NCBI GenBank assembly: GCA_003542955.1
Contig: DPJP01000465.1
Span: forward strand, 1-16,911
From: Armatimonadota bacterium
GTDB taxonomy: Bacteria > Armatimonadota > Zipacnadia > Zipacnadales > UBA11051
Direction of reading: 5' to 3'
DNA: 16,911 nt
Position 1 is the stretch's first letter. Every line of letters begins with the position of its first letter. The position numbers and the translations under genes were made by a program. A model generated the notes under the pieces. That model searched no databases and was not told the origin of the DNA. It saw nothing but the letters and a program-made list of their open reading frames with translations. Below, piece after piece: positions 7,064 to 14,569 of this stretch.

Positions 7064-8845
7064 CTACTGCGCCCGGCCAAGGCGTTCCACCGTCGCCGCC
7101 ACCGGCGAGACGCGCGCGTCGCCGGGTCGTGCCGTCGCCTGTAACTCGGCGATGGTGCGGTGCAGCTCGATACAGGCGGTCTCGTAATCGAGACCGGCGA
7201 GTTCCGCCACCAGTCGCGTCCCTCGGTCGATCAGCTTCTTGTTTGAGGTCTCCACGTTGGCCATCCAGTTGCTCACCAGGCGGCCGAGCTTGCCCATCGT
7301 GGCCGTAGACACCGTGTTGAGCACGAGCTTCGTCGCCAGCCGGTCCCAGAGGCGGAGCGCTGTAGGGGCAATCCGGCAGGGCACCCTCAGCACCTGTTCG
7401 ACACCCGCGGGCGCGGCGGCGGTTGCCCCGATGACGGCGGCGAGACGCCGCGCGAAGGGCTCGGCAGCCTGCAGGAATGCCTCCTGCCACTTCGCGCCAT
7501 CCGCGGCCTCCAACTCCGAGCAGAGCAGCACCTGCATCGCGACATTGGGCTCCACATCGGTCCGCGAGGCGTCGGCATCGCTGCCGATGAGGAATTTCAT
7601 CAGCTCGTCGGCGCCCAGGCGGAGCGGATTCGCGCACACGGAGGCAGGCCCGTCTAACTCGCGGTAGCGGTCGCCGTCCCAGTCCAGGCAGCGCGGCGCG
7701 CGCCCCAGGACATGCAGCCATGCCTCCGGTGTGCCCAGCAACGGGTCCTTGACGAAGGCCCATGAGGGCGGGGAGACACTGTCGTCGCACTTGCGGAACG
7801 GCGGCAGCATGAAGGTCGGGGCTCGCTCGGTGGTGTCGGTGAAGATGTCCAGGAGGCAGTCGCCCGCGTAGTAGGTTATCAAACCGCCGTCGGTGTAGAG
7901 CTGATGCTCGATGTCGATCCAGGCACAGATGGCATCAACCGCAGCCGGCGCGGCGAGATCATCAAGCAGCGCCTCGAACTCCTCCGGGCCGACGGCGGGG
8001 TCGAGCCATTCGGCGGGTATGGAGGCGAGCTCATCCGGCGGCAGCACCTTCGGCAACACGCGGCTGAGTGCCCGCTCGAGCGCTGCGCCGACCACCAGCA
8101 ACTCGGCGGTGGTGGCCTGCATGCGCGTCGAGCCGGTGAGCGCCATCGGCCCGGTCGCGATGTCGATGACCGTCACCGCGGGATGGTTGATGACTTCCGC
8201 CGAACGCTCGATGTGGGCGGCGAGTATCTCCGCGGGGTTGTTGAAGACGAAGAAGGCATGCGCACCTCGGTCGAGACTCTCGAGCAGTGTCCCGATGACC
8301 GATGAGGTCTCCCCACCCTCACTGATGGCGACGAGCACGTCGCCCTCACGCAGATCGGCTTCGCGGACCTGTTGTCTCCCGAATGAAGTGTAGTCCTCGA
8401 AACCTTCCACCGAGCGGATGAGCGCGTAGTCGCCGCCGGTCATGATGCTGACGACGCGATCCGCCATCTCCGCCGACAGACTCGCGAGCGCCGGCCGCTG
8501 CTGAGCGAACTCTCGCCAGAAGCGCCGCCACATCGCCTCGAGCATGATGCTGAGCCGACCGGTGGCGCCGCATCCGGCGAAGCAGACGCGGCCGCCGCTG
8601 GAGAGGGCGTCGCTGAGCACCGCTACGAGCCGCTCGACTTCGGGACCGTCGAGCACGCGTCGGGCCATCGCAGCGACGTCCTGGTCAACCGCCTGCAGCA
8701 TGCGCACCCCGGCGGCGCAGTCGCTTTGCAGCGTCTCCGCGAGGCCCCTTGTCGCCGCGTGCGGCTGCTCGGTCGGCAGGATGCCGAGGTGGAATTGCGT
8801 CTCGGAACTCAGGAATCGCTCGGCCTGGCGACGGTAGTCTTCCAC
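7064..8845 (-). CDS. Double-length SIS protein, MurQ / glucokinase regulatory protein (GKRP)-like
   Basis: 593 residues; MurQ (N-acetylmuramic acid 6-phosphate etherase) is about 300 and mammalian GKRP about 625. First SIS domain about 25-265: TEQPHAATRGL (25-35), GCGATGRLSIM (91-101), SVEGFED (145-151), ISEGGETSSV (174-183) and the family hallmark GPMALTGSTRMQ (232-243). The middle (about 285-500) has a sheet-like stretch, GGLITYYAGDCLLDIF (320-335), that I read as a second, degenerate SIS domain. The C-terminus has the helical lid seen in MurQ and GKRP: ATKLVLNTVSTATMGKLG (504-521) and VETSNKKLIDR (531-541). Glu150 matches MurQ Glu114, but the position of MurQ Glu83 is Met105, so etherase activity is doubtful. 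It likely binds sugar phosphates in the cytoplasm, as regulator or altered enzyme. GTG start with an AAGGAGG Shine-Dalgarno; last of three co-oriented genes. Confidence 0.82.
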   Translation of the reverse strand: MEDYRRQAERFLSSETQFHLGILPTEQPHAATRGLAETLQSDCAAGVRMLQAVDQDVAAMARRVLDGPEVERLVAVLSDALSSGGRVCFAGCGATGRLSIMLEAMWRRFWREFAQQRPALASLSAEMADRVVSIMTGGDYALIRSVEGFEDYTSFGRQQVREADLREGDVLVAISEGGETSSVIGTLLESLDRGAHAFFVFNNPAEILAAHIERSAEVINHPAVTVIDIATGPMALTGSTRMQATTAELLVVGAALERALSRVLPKVLPPDELASIPAEWLDPAVGPEEFEALLDDLAAPAAVDAICAWIDIEHQLYTDGGLITYYAGDCLLDIFTDTTERAPTFMLPPFRKCDDSVSPPSWAFVKDPLLGTPEAWLHVLGRAPRCLDWDGDRYRELDGPASVCANPLRLGADELMKFLIGSDADASRTDVEPNVAMQVLLCSELEAADGAKWQEAFLQAAEPFARRLAAVIGATAAAPAGVEQVLRVPCRIAPTALRLWDRLATKLVLNTVSTATMGKLGRLVSNWMANVETSNKKLIDRGTRLVAELAGLDYETACIELHRTIAELQATARPGDARVSPVAATVERLGRAQ

Positions 8846-8855
8846 GCGATCACTT

Positions 8856-8862
8856 CCTCCTT
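8856..8862 (-). promoter_or_regulatory. Shine-Dalgarno supporting the GTG start at 8845
   Basis: The minus strand reads AAGGAGG ten bases before the GTG at 8843-8845. A nearer GTG (8851-8853) is out of frame with the protein. The spacing is slightly long but acceptable. Confidence 0.75.
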
Positions 8863-8968
8863 TAGATACACTGCGGATGGACCGCCGACGTAACGTAAGC
8901 GGTGCGGCAACGCAGCGTGCTGCTGTCGACCCAGGGATGCTCGGTTCTATCGGTGTGCTCTATTGCCT

Positions 8969-9020
8969 GAGCAGCCCGGCACTGCTCCGCGGCAAGCAGG
9001 AACAGGTCCCTGCCGCGGAG
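8969..9020 (-). repeat. Two overlapping, mutually exclusive inverted repeats
   Basis: CTCCGCGGCA (8985-8994) and TGCCGCGGAG (9011-9020) form a perfect 10-base-pair stem around 16 bases. GAGCAG (8969-8974) and CTGCTC (8982-8987) form a second 6-base-pair stem with a 7-base loop. Positions 8985-8987 belong to both, so only one can form fully at a time. Neither is followed by a T-run on the minus strand, so this is not a standard intrinsic terminator. Direct sequence observation; function unknown. Confidence 0.55.
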
Positions 9021-9121
9021 ACAGGCCCGGGCATCTGCGGCGCCGCCAACGCGGGAGCGAGGCGTCGCCGGTTTCGGCGAACTCGTGTGCTACGACGGTA
9101 CGCAGTGGGCCGAACCCGGTA

Positions 9122-11032
9122 TCAGTACCAGACGGGGTACTTGTTGAAGCCCTCGCCGCCGAAGCTGGCGATGAGGCTCCAGACGAGCCCGGCGGAGAAG
9201 AAGTCGCCGATGACCACTCCGATGAAGAGCGGTATGAGGCGACGGTAGAGGCGCATGCCCCCGAGCCGCATCACAACCAGCTTGATGATGACGATGGACA
9301 ACAGCGGCCCCCAGTCGTTGATGCCGCCGCCGGTAGCTGCCATGAGCACGCCGAGCGGATGAAGCGGGAAGCGCAGATAGGCCCTCCGCAGCCCTGCCAC
9401 TGTAAGGACCATCACGAAGCCGCCCACGGTCGCGATGGCGCGCGACCTGTTGGGCCCCTCGTCACGGAGCGCCCAGTCGGCCAGGTTGGTGTAGGCTGCG
9501 CGCGCAATGTTGATCCGGTCACCACCCGCCGTGGAGCCGCCTTCCAGCGTGTTGGCGCCCGACTCGTAGGCGGTGGCAATGTGCATCCACCAGCTCACCG
9601 TCGTGCCAAGGACCGCTCCCAGCATCAGCAGTATGGCCATATTGCGGAGCGAGATCTTGGCCGTGTCGGCGATCTTGAACGATTCGGCCATGTAGGCCAT
9701 GAGCTTGGGGATGTAGCCTCGGCTCAGATGGTAGTTGAGCGTGAGCGCGGTCATCGCCGTCATCCCGCCCATCCCCTTGAGCCACCGACTGCCGCCGAAG
9801 TTGATGAGCGCCTCCTGCTCCTGCTCGAGCGGGAAGTTCCAGTTGCTTGCGAATCCCCCCTCGGCCCGGATCCGGGTCGTGGACAGCGCATAGGCCATCA
9901 TCAGGACGTAGTAGAGGATGAATATCGGGGTGCCCATCCCGACTACGCGCCAGAAAAGGTAGATGGACCCGGCGCAGATGAGGGTGATGGCCGGCAGGGC
10001 CCGCTGCCGGGGCTCCGCCCGGAACAGGCCGCGGAAGACGTCGGCGATGCGCTCCCGCGCGGCATAGACAAGCAGCACCGCCATTCCGAAGAACGAACCA
10101 GCCGCCTGCTCCATCATGAACGGGAAGCCGGGCAGATTGACACCGGCCATGGCGCCCCCAAGCGCCAAACCCTTGAGGTAGACCAGGTGGAAGAACACGG
10201 TCGATGTCGCGACCTCGGTCGGCATCAAGTAGGCGACGCCGAACACGATCGGCTTGTAGCGGAACTGCAGCGGCGCCAGGGCGGTCATCGGGTGTTCCTG
10301 TAGCAGGCCGCCCAGGTCGGCCATCAGCCCGAGACTGGTGACCGCCGGGTTGAATGCGTTGAGGATGTTCATCAGGTGATGGATGCACACGAGCACAAAA
10401 CCGATCCAGAAGAGCACATCCAGAGACATGTTGCGGGAGTGCTCGCGGTAGCCGGCGAGCAGCAGAGGTACTTCCGCGACGGGGTAGGTGAGGTGTTCAC
10501 CATCCTGCCATACGGGCCGGAAGATGAGCGCCACGCACACGAGCAGCCCGAAGAAGGCAGTGAAGAAGAGCAGCCATATCCCGAGCGGCGGCAGCCACGC
10601 TCCCCACGGCGCCGCGCCCGAGTCGGAGCCCTCGAAGTAGTCGCGGATGACGTCATCGCCCTGTGGCAGCAGCCACGAGTGCATGTAGGGTCGGAACTCC
10701 GAGTAGTCGTTCTCCGGGGCGTCGAAGTACTGCGCGCACGTGAGCATCGGGAGGAACATGCGCATTGCCGCACCCGAGGTCAGCGCCACTGAGAGCGTGA
10801 GGAAGCAGTAGACCGCCATGACGTCGGTGCGTGTGACGCCCAATCGCCGCAGCAGGGCCAGGCTGCCCAGCATCAGCAGTAGTGCCGCCACGGCGGGCAC
10901 GGGAGGCACCGACATCGACACCTGCGCCGCAAGCGTGAGCAACTCGCCCTGCTTGACCCACAGGTTGGCCAGGACCAGGAAGCCAAGCGCCAGGGCGATG
11001 AGCACGATGATGCCGACGGTTCGTCTCGTCAA
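9122..11032 (-). CDS. Polytopic membrane protein, OPT-like transporter (DUF6785/DUF6784 type)
   Basis: 636 residues, almost all membrane-embedded. I count 12-14 hydrophobic helices, including about 6-26, 45-62, 71-90, 150-171, 205-223, 262-290, 312-324, 347-365, 369-386, 464-486, 532-550, 557-588 and 598-622. Recognisable stretches are DGEHLTYPVAEVPLLL (177-192), RIRAEGGFASNWNFP (387-401), and a Gly-rich loop ATGGGINDW (566-574). These and the layout recall the oligopeptide-transporter-like proteins annotated DUF6785/DUF6784 in Planctomycetota and Armatimonadota. This is from memory of the family, not a search. The start is TTG: an in-frame TGA lies three codons upstream, and the first helix begins immediately, so no earlier start is possible. 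It sits between the secreted lyase and the SIS protein on the same strand, which suggests import of the lyase's oligosaccharide products. The substrate is unproven; peptides or metal chelates are alternatives. Confidence 0.75.
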   Translation of the reverse strand: MTRRTVGIIVLIALALGFLVLANLWVKQGELLTLAAQVSMSVPPVPAVAALLLMLGSLALLRRLGVTRTDVMAVYCFLTLSVALTSGAAMRMFLPMLTCAQYFDAPENDYSEFRPYMHSWLLPQGDDVIRDYFEGSDSGAAPWGAWLPPLGIWLLFFTAFFGLLVCVALIFRPVWQDGEHLTYPVAEVPLLLAGYREHSRNMSLDVLFWIGFVLVCIHHLMNILNAFNPAVTSLGLMADLGGLLQEHPMTALAPLQFRYKPIVFGVAYLMPTEVATSTVFFHLVYLKGLALGGAMAGVNLPGFPFMMEQAAGSFFGMAVLLVYAARERIADVFRGLFRAEPRQRALPAITLICAGSIYLFWRVVGMGTPIFILYYVLMMAYALSTTRIRAEGGFASNWNFPLEQEQEALINFGGSRWLKGMGGMTAMTALTLNYHLSRGYIPKLMAYMAESFKIADTAKISLRNMAILLMLGAVLGTTVSWWMHIATAYESGANTLEGGSTAGGDRINIARAAYTNLADWALRDEGPNRSRAIATVGGFVMVLTVAGLRRAYLRFPLHPLGVLMAATGGGINDWGPLLSIVIIKLVVMRLGGMRLYRRLIPLFIGVVIGDFFSAGLVWSLIASFGGEGFNKYPVWY

Positions 11033-11273
11033 TCCGGTTCACACTCCATCGGAAGCTGGGCCACAGAGCCAGATTGGACACAAGGGCGGCGATGACCTGC
11101 CTGGACGGCAGGGGCAGTCAGTAGTACTGTCCTCGGAACCCGGCAGGTGACTGTACCCCAACATGCTGGATCGCTTGGCCACCTGGAGGCGGTCAGGGAT
11201 GTGCTTGTGGAGCCCGGGAGCGGAGCAGCTTCAAGTCTGCAGCCCAGAGGCAGGCCCCGCGCCACCCATGCTC
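11033..11273 (-). other. Intergenic region between lyase and transporter, 241 bases
   Basis: Contains a short palindrome CAGTA-G-TACTG (11119-11129) nested in wider inverted arms CAGTCA (11115-11120) and TGACTG (11148-11153). I find no clear promoter pair or T-tailed terminator. The gap is long for tightly coupled operon genes, so separate promoters are possible. Confidence 0.4.
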
Positions 11274-14200
11274 TCAGGGCAGCGCGACGGTAGCCGTGAC
11301 CGGTTCGCCCACACAGAGATGCTCCCCCATGGCGGCCGGGTAGATGGTGTAGCTCTGCCCCCGCCGGAGGTTGTGCAACAGGACGCGGTGGTGGGTAGTG
11401 GGGTAGTCGTCCGGGCTCGTGGCGCACTCGAACCCGTACGGGCCGTAGAGGGCGTAGCCGCGCGTGGGTGTATTAGTGTGGAAGATCAGCTCGAGGCTGC
11501 CCTGCGGACCCCGCGCATCCGCGGGGTCGGTCGGAGGCGCGACCTGCACGTCGGAGATCACCGGCGACTTCGGGGGCGTGCCGGCAGCGCGCAGATACTC
11601 ACCGACCCGCTCGACGTCCATATCTCGGCCGTCGCAGACGACCCGGGTGGCGCCGACCGCCAACAACTCCGAACCGGCCGGGAGTGCATGGCTGACGAGA
11701 ACTCGCTCACCCTCCCACCTGACCTCCAATTGGGGCAAGTAGCCTCCGCTGTCGAAGACCTCGCGACCGTCAATGGAGACACTGCGGCCGTTGATGAGCA
11801 CCAGGCCACGGGGCGTGCCCTCCGGATCCGTTGACAGCCAGACGAGTTCGCCGTCGAGCGACACGCCGCCGGCCATCTTCACCCCGAATGGGCGCTCGTG
11901 ATCAATCACGACCAGCTCACGCCCGTCGGGTCGCAGAATCTCGACCGCGGTGATGGGCGAGTCGTCCGCCACGGGAGGCCTGCTGAGGCTCAGAGCGGGC
12001 CGTACCGGACCGTCGAAGGGCGCGAGCACTGTCGCAAAGATGAACGGCAGTGACGCACGTGTCGAGTAGAACGCGGTCGTAGCGGGTTCCTTGACACGGA
12101 ACCTCGGCGAGAACCAGCCCTGAACCGGGTTCTCCCGACCGGTCACCAGTTCGAGTGAGAGTTCCGGGTCGGCGGGCATGACCAGCAGGTTGCCCCCCGT
12201 GTCGTTCCCGGTTACAGTGAAGCCCCGGTCTCCGGAGGTAACCTCCATCGGCGCGAAATGCCACATCTGCCGCAGGTCCTTCTCGCCGTCACCCCTGACG
12301 AGATCGGCAACGACGAAGAGATCAGGCTTGCGAAACAGCACCCAACGCGCCCAGTGCACGGGTCGTTGGCCTGCATCGCCGAATGGTCCATCGTATGTGC
12401 CGACCACCAGGTCGGCGCCGGGCAAGGACACCCAGCGATTATCCAGTGGATAGAAGATGCGGCCGTACTCCCCGCTTCGGTTCTGCACCTGTCCGTCAAC
12501 AACGAGGCCGCTGTGTGCCCAGCCGCCGACAAAGAACCTCCGCCATTCGTCGTTGACATAGGTGTAGCGCCCCGGGTCGACGAGCAAAGAGCGCCCACCG
12601 GCGAAGAGATCAATGCTCAATGCGTCATGGTGCTGATGCCCGGTTCCGTAAGGTCCGGCATCGACTATCAGGTAGGTCGCGTTCTCCGTCCAATCGCTGC
12701 GCATGACGTAGTGCCCGGCGTAGGGCAGTGCGTGGGAGCACTCAGATGGCGGAGCGCCTTCTTTCCCGCCGGTGCCCAGGTAGAGCAAGTCCTCTCGACC
12801 GGTCTCCCGCCCACGCATTTCGAGCGTGTCCCCAATCCAGAGCGCATCCGAATCGTTGAGCTGCGGAATGCGCCCATTCGGCTTGATCACCCGCATGTAG
12901 TAGTCGTGGAGACGCTCATACGACCTGGCTACCTGCTCCGGCAGGGCGATGTCATTGGCCTCACTGAGCCTGATGATGGGGCGAGCGCAGTCGATGGGGA
13001 GCACGTGGTAGTGGGTGCTCAGTTCGGAGCAAGAGCCGTCGGGGTACACATTCTGCGCGAGCATCACGTCCATCCGGCTGAGGGCGGCGCGGACCCATGT
13101 GGCGGACTCGCGGAACTGGGGGAACATGAGTCCCGTCACGAAGAGAGCCTTCTCCGATGACATCTGCGGATGTGGGGGGACCTCTGCAAGGATATAGCGG
13201 GCCTGCTGGAGCAGGCTCTTGAGGTAGGCAATGCGCGCCTGTTCGGTGAAACCGGTGGCTTCGCGGGTGCGGTACCACACATCGGTCCACAGGGCCGTGC
13301 GCATGGCCCAGTCGATGTAGGGGTATCCCGGCTGCGGCCCCGCCTGCGGGAAGCTCTCCGTCCACTCCAGGACCTGCGCGTTGAGTTCGGTGATGTACTC
13401 TTCGCGCCCCGTCTCCCACCAGGCTCTTGCCAGGTCGCCCCAGTGGTTGGTCCAGTTGAGGTAGAAAACGTAGTGCTCGTCATCAACCGGCGGCGATGGG
13501 CTGAAGTAGACGTGATCGGGGAAGGTGTATGTGGTGTCGTAGAAGGTCAACTCGTGCCGCAGGACGGCGTCGGCGGCCGGGAACGACTTTGTGGGGTCCA
13601 GTGTCGGCCGTTCCGTGGGATCAAACAGGTACGCGGGCGGGGCAAAGCGCTTCAGGGCCTCCAGGAACTCACGTCGCGCCGCCGCATAGTCATTCCGCTC
13701 GACGGCGTGCCGCACAGATAGAAGGTCGGGCCGCGTCAGGTCGACCGCGGCAAACAGCTCTTCGTCCGTCATCGGTGGGAGTTGCACGGGGTCAGTCTCA
13801 GTCAGGCAGAGGTCATCAAACCAGGCCTCGCCGGCCGACCGATAGAGTGCCGGGTATATGAGCAGGTGGGTCGCGCGCGGGTCGGTGCGGAGCTTCTCCT
13901 CCAACTGCGCCCAGTCGTGCGTTCCGCCCGTGCACACCGTTCGGATCGATGCCAGGCGCGTCTCTCCCGCCAACACGTCGATGCCCACGAAGGCCCCGTC
14001 TGCCTGTACGTCTTTCACCTTGATCCACGCGGACAACTCATACCACGTATCAGGCTGCACCAGCACAGGCGCCGGACGCGCATTCACCTGTTGCCGATCC
14101 CACTCGGCCGCCAGGTGCAGGCAGTGGTCGCCGCTGTAGCCGGGGCGAACCCACTCCGCGCGGGTCATCTCCCCCACATCGAGCGTCCACATGACTGCAT

Positions 14201-14342
14201 CAGGGCTCGCTTGGGGCGTGATTTCGAAGCCGGGGTCGGGGAGCAGGTTGGGGAGCCTCTGGGCGCGCACATGCGTCGGCAAGAAGGCCAGTACCACAAG
14301 GACGAACGCGGACGCCGGGATGATTGTGCGAAGCCTGGGCAT
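11274..14342 (-). CDS. Secreted heparinase II/III-type polysaccharide lyase with N-terminal carbohydrate-binding module
   Basis: 1022 residues. Signal peptide 1-27 (THVRA|Q), so secreted. Residues about 30-182 resemble a CBM4/9-like beta-sandwich: NLLPDPGFE (32-40), WYELSAWIKV (100-109) and EAWFDDLCL (172-180). The helical toroid, about 195-500, has NWTNHWGDLARAWWETGREEY (296-316) and PDGSCSELSTHYH (434-446), whose His/Tyr region matches the catalytic helix of heparinase II-like lyases, then LNDSDA (495-500). The C-terminal heparinase beta-sandwich starts near 540 with GTGHQHHDALSIDLF (566-580) and LLVDPGRYTY (586-595). The last 100 residues (about 927-1022) look like a fibronectin III-like domain. 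Members cleave uronic-acid polysaccharides such as heparan sulfate or alginate by beta-elimination; the substrate cannot be fixed here. The ATG at 14340-14342 was chosen because GGAG lies seven bases upstream and a signal peptide follows; an in-frame ATG at 14399 would add 19 residues. Next gene: the transporter. Confidence 0.85.
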   Translation of the reverse strand: MPRLRTIIPASAFVLVVLAFLPTHVRAQRLPNLLPDPGFEITPQASPDAVMWTLDVGEMTRAEWVRPGYSGDHCLHLAAEWDRQQVNARPAPVLVQPDTWYELSAWIKVKDVQADGAFVGIDVLAGETRLASIRTVCTGGTHDWAQLEEKLRTDPRATHLLIYPALYRSAGEAWFDDLCLTETDPVQLPPMTDEELFAAVDLTRPDLLSVRHAVERNDYAAARREFLEALKRFAPPAYLFDPTERPTLDPTKSFPAADAVLRHELTFYDTTYTFPDHVYFSPSPPVDDEHYVFYLNWTNHWGDLARAWWETGREEYITELNAQVLEWTESFPQAGPQPGYPYIDWAMRTALWTDVWYRTREATGFTEQARIAYLKSLLQQARYILAEVPPHPQMSSEKALFVTGLMFPQFRESATWVRAALSRMDVMLAQNVYPDGSCSELSTHYHVLPIDCARPIIRLSEANDIALPEQVARSYERLHDYYMRVIKPNGRIPQLNDSDALWIGDTLEMRGRETGREDLLYLGTGGKEGAPPSECSHALPYAGHYVMRSDWTENATYLIVDAGPYGTGHQHHDALSIDLFAGGRSLLVDPGRYTYVNDEWRRFFVGGWAHSGLVVDGQVQNRSGEYGRIFYPLDNRWVSLPGADLVVGTYDGPFGDAGQRPVHWARWVLFRKPDLFVVADLVRGDGEKDLRQMWHFAPMEVTSGDRGFTVTGNDTGGNLLVMPADPELSLELVTGRENPVQGWFSPRFRVKEPATTAFYSTRASLPFIFATVLAPFDGPVRPALSLSRPPVADDSPITAVEILRPDGRELVVIDHERPFGVKMAGGVSLDGELVWLSTDPEGTPRGLVLINGRSVSIDGREVFDSGGYLPQLEVRWEGERVLVSHALPAGSELLAVGATRVVCDGRDMDVERVGEYLRAAGTPPKSPVISDVQVAPPTDPADARGPQGSLELIFHTNTPTRGYALYGPYGFECATSPDDYPTTHHRVLLHNLRRGQSYTIYPAAMGEHLCVGEPVTATVALP

Positions 14343-14569
14343 AGGGTGGCTCCATTTATGGACGTGGACCGGCAATGTGAAGCAGAACTGCGGCTCCACG
14401 GACAGTTGGTCATTGCGCTCGCGTCAACCTGCTGATGGAGGTGGGCGCGTGCGCTCTCTCACGGCGGCCCCACGCTGACGAGGGCAGCCAGGCCTCGGTC
14501 GCGAATAGTGTATGTGATGTCCGTTGGGGCCAGGAGGCCACCAATCACTTGTGTTCCGGGAGACGCACG
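14343..14569. other. Divergent promoter region, 227 bases
   Basis: Separates the 5' ends of the lyase (minus) and the glycoside-hydrolase-like gene (plus), both encoding secreted carbohydrate-active proteins, so shared control is plausible. On the minus strand a TTGACG hexamer has no acceptable -10 partner; on the plus strand the AT-richer patch near 14504-14518 has no -35. I found no convincing operator. Confidence 0.5.

Larger units (their letters stand above)
8846..9121 (-). other. Intergenic leader of the SIS gene, 276 bases
   Basis: Lies between the stop of the transporter and the start of the SIS gene, both on the minus strand. It holds the Shine-Dalgarno, the inverted repeats described separately, and a small hairpin TCGCCG-GTTT-CGGCGA at 9065-9080 with no T-run. 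I see no convincing -35/-10 pair and no intrinsic terminator, so it is open whether the SIS gene is read from the transporter transcript or from its own promoter. Confidence 0.55.

Noticed and set aside
9065-9080. TCGCCG-GTTT-CGGCGA hairpin as terminator of the transporter gene
   Set aside because: Only six base pairs and no T-run on the minus strand.
9122-9142. Similarity between CAGTACCAG...GGGGTA here and the segment at 5090-5106
   Set aside because: One copy lies in the transporter's last codons and the other in a ribosome-binding region; the match is short, gapped and best explained by chance.
8963-10303. 446-residue plus-strand open frame
   Set aside because: Antisense to the transporter, whose translation has a coherent series of membrane helices; the plus-strand product is His/Arg/Asp-rich and typical of a hydrophobic gene's complement.
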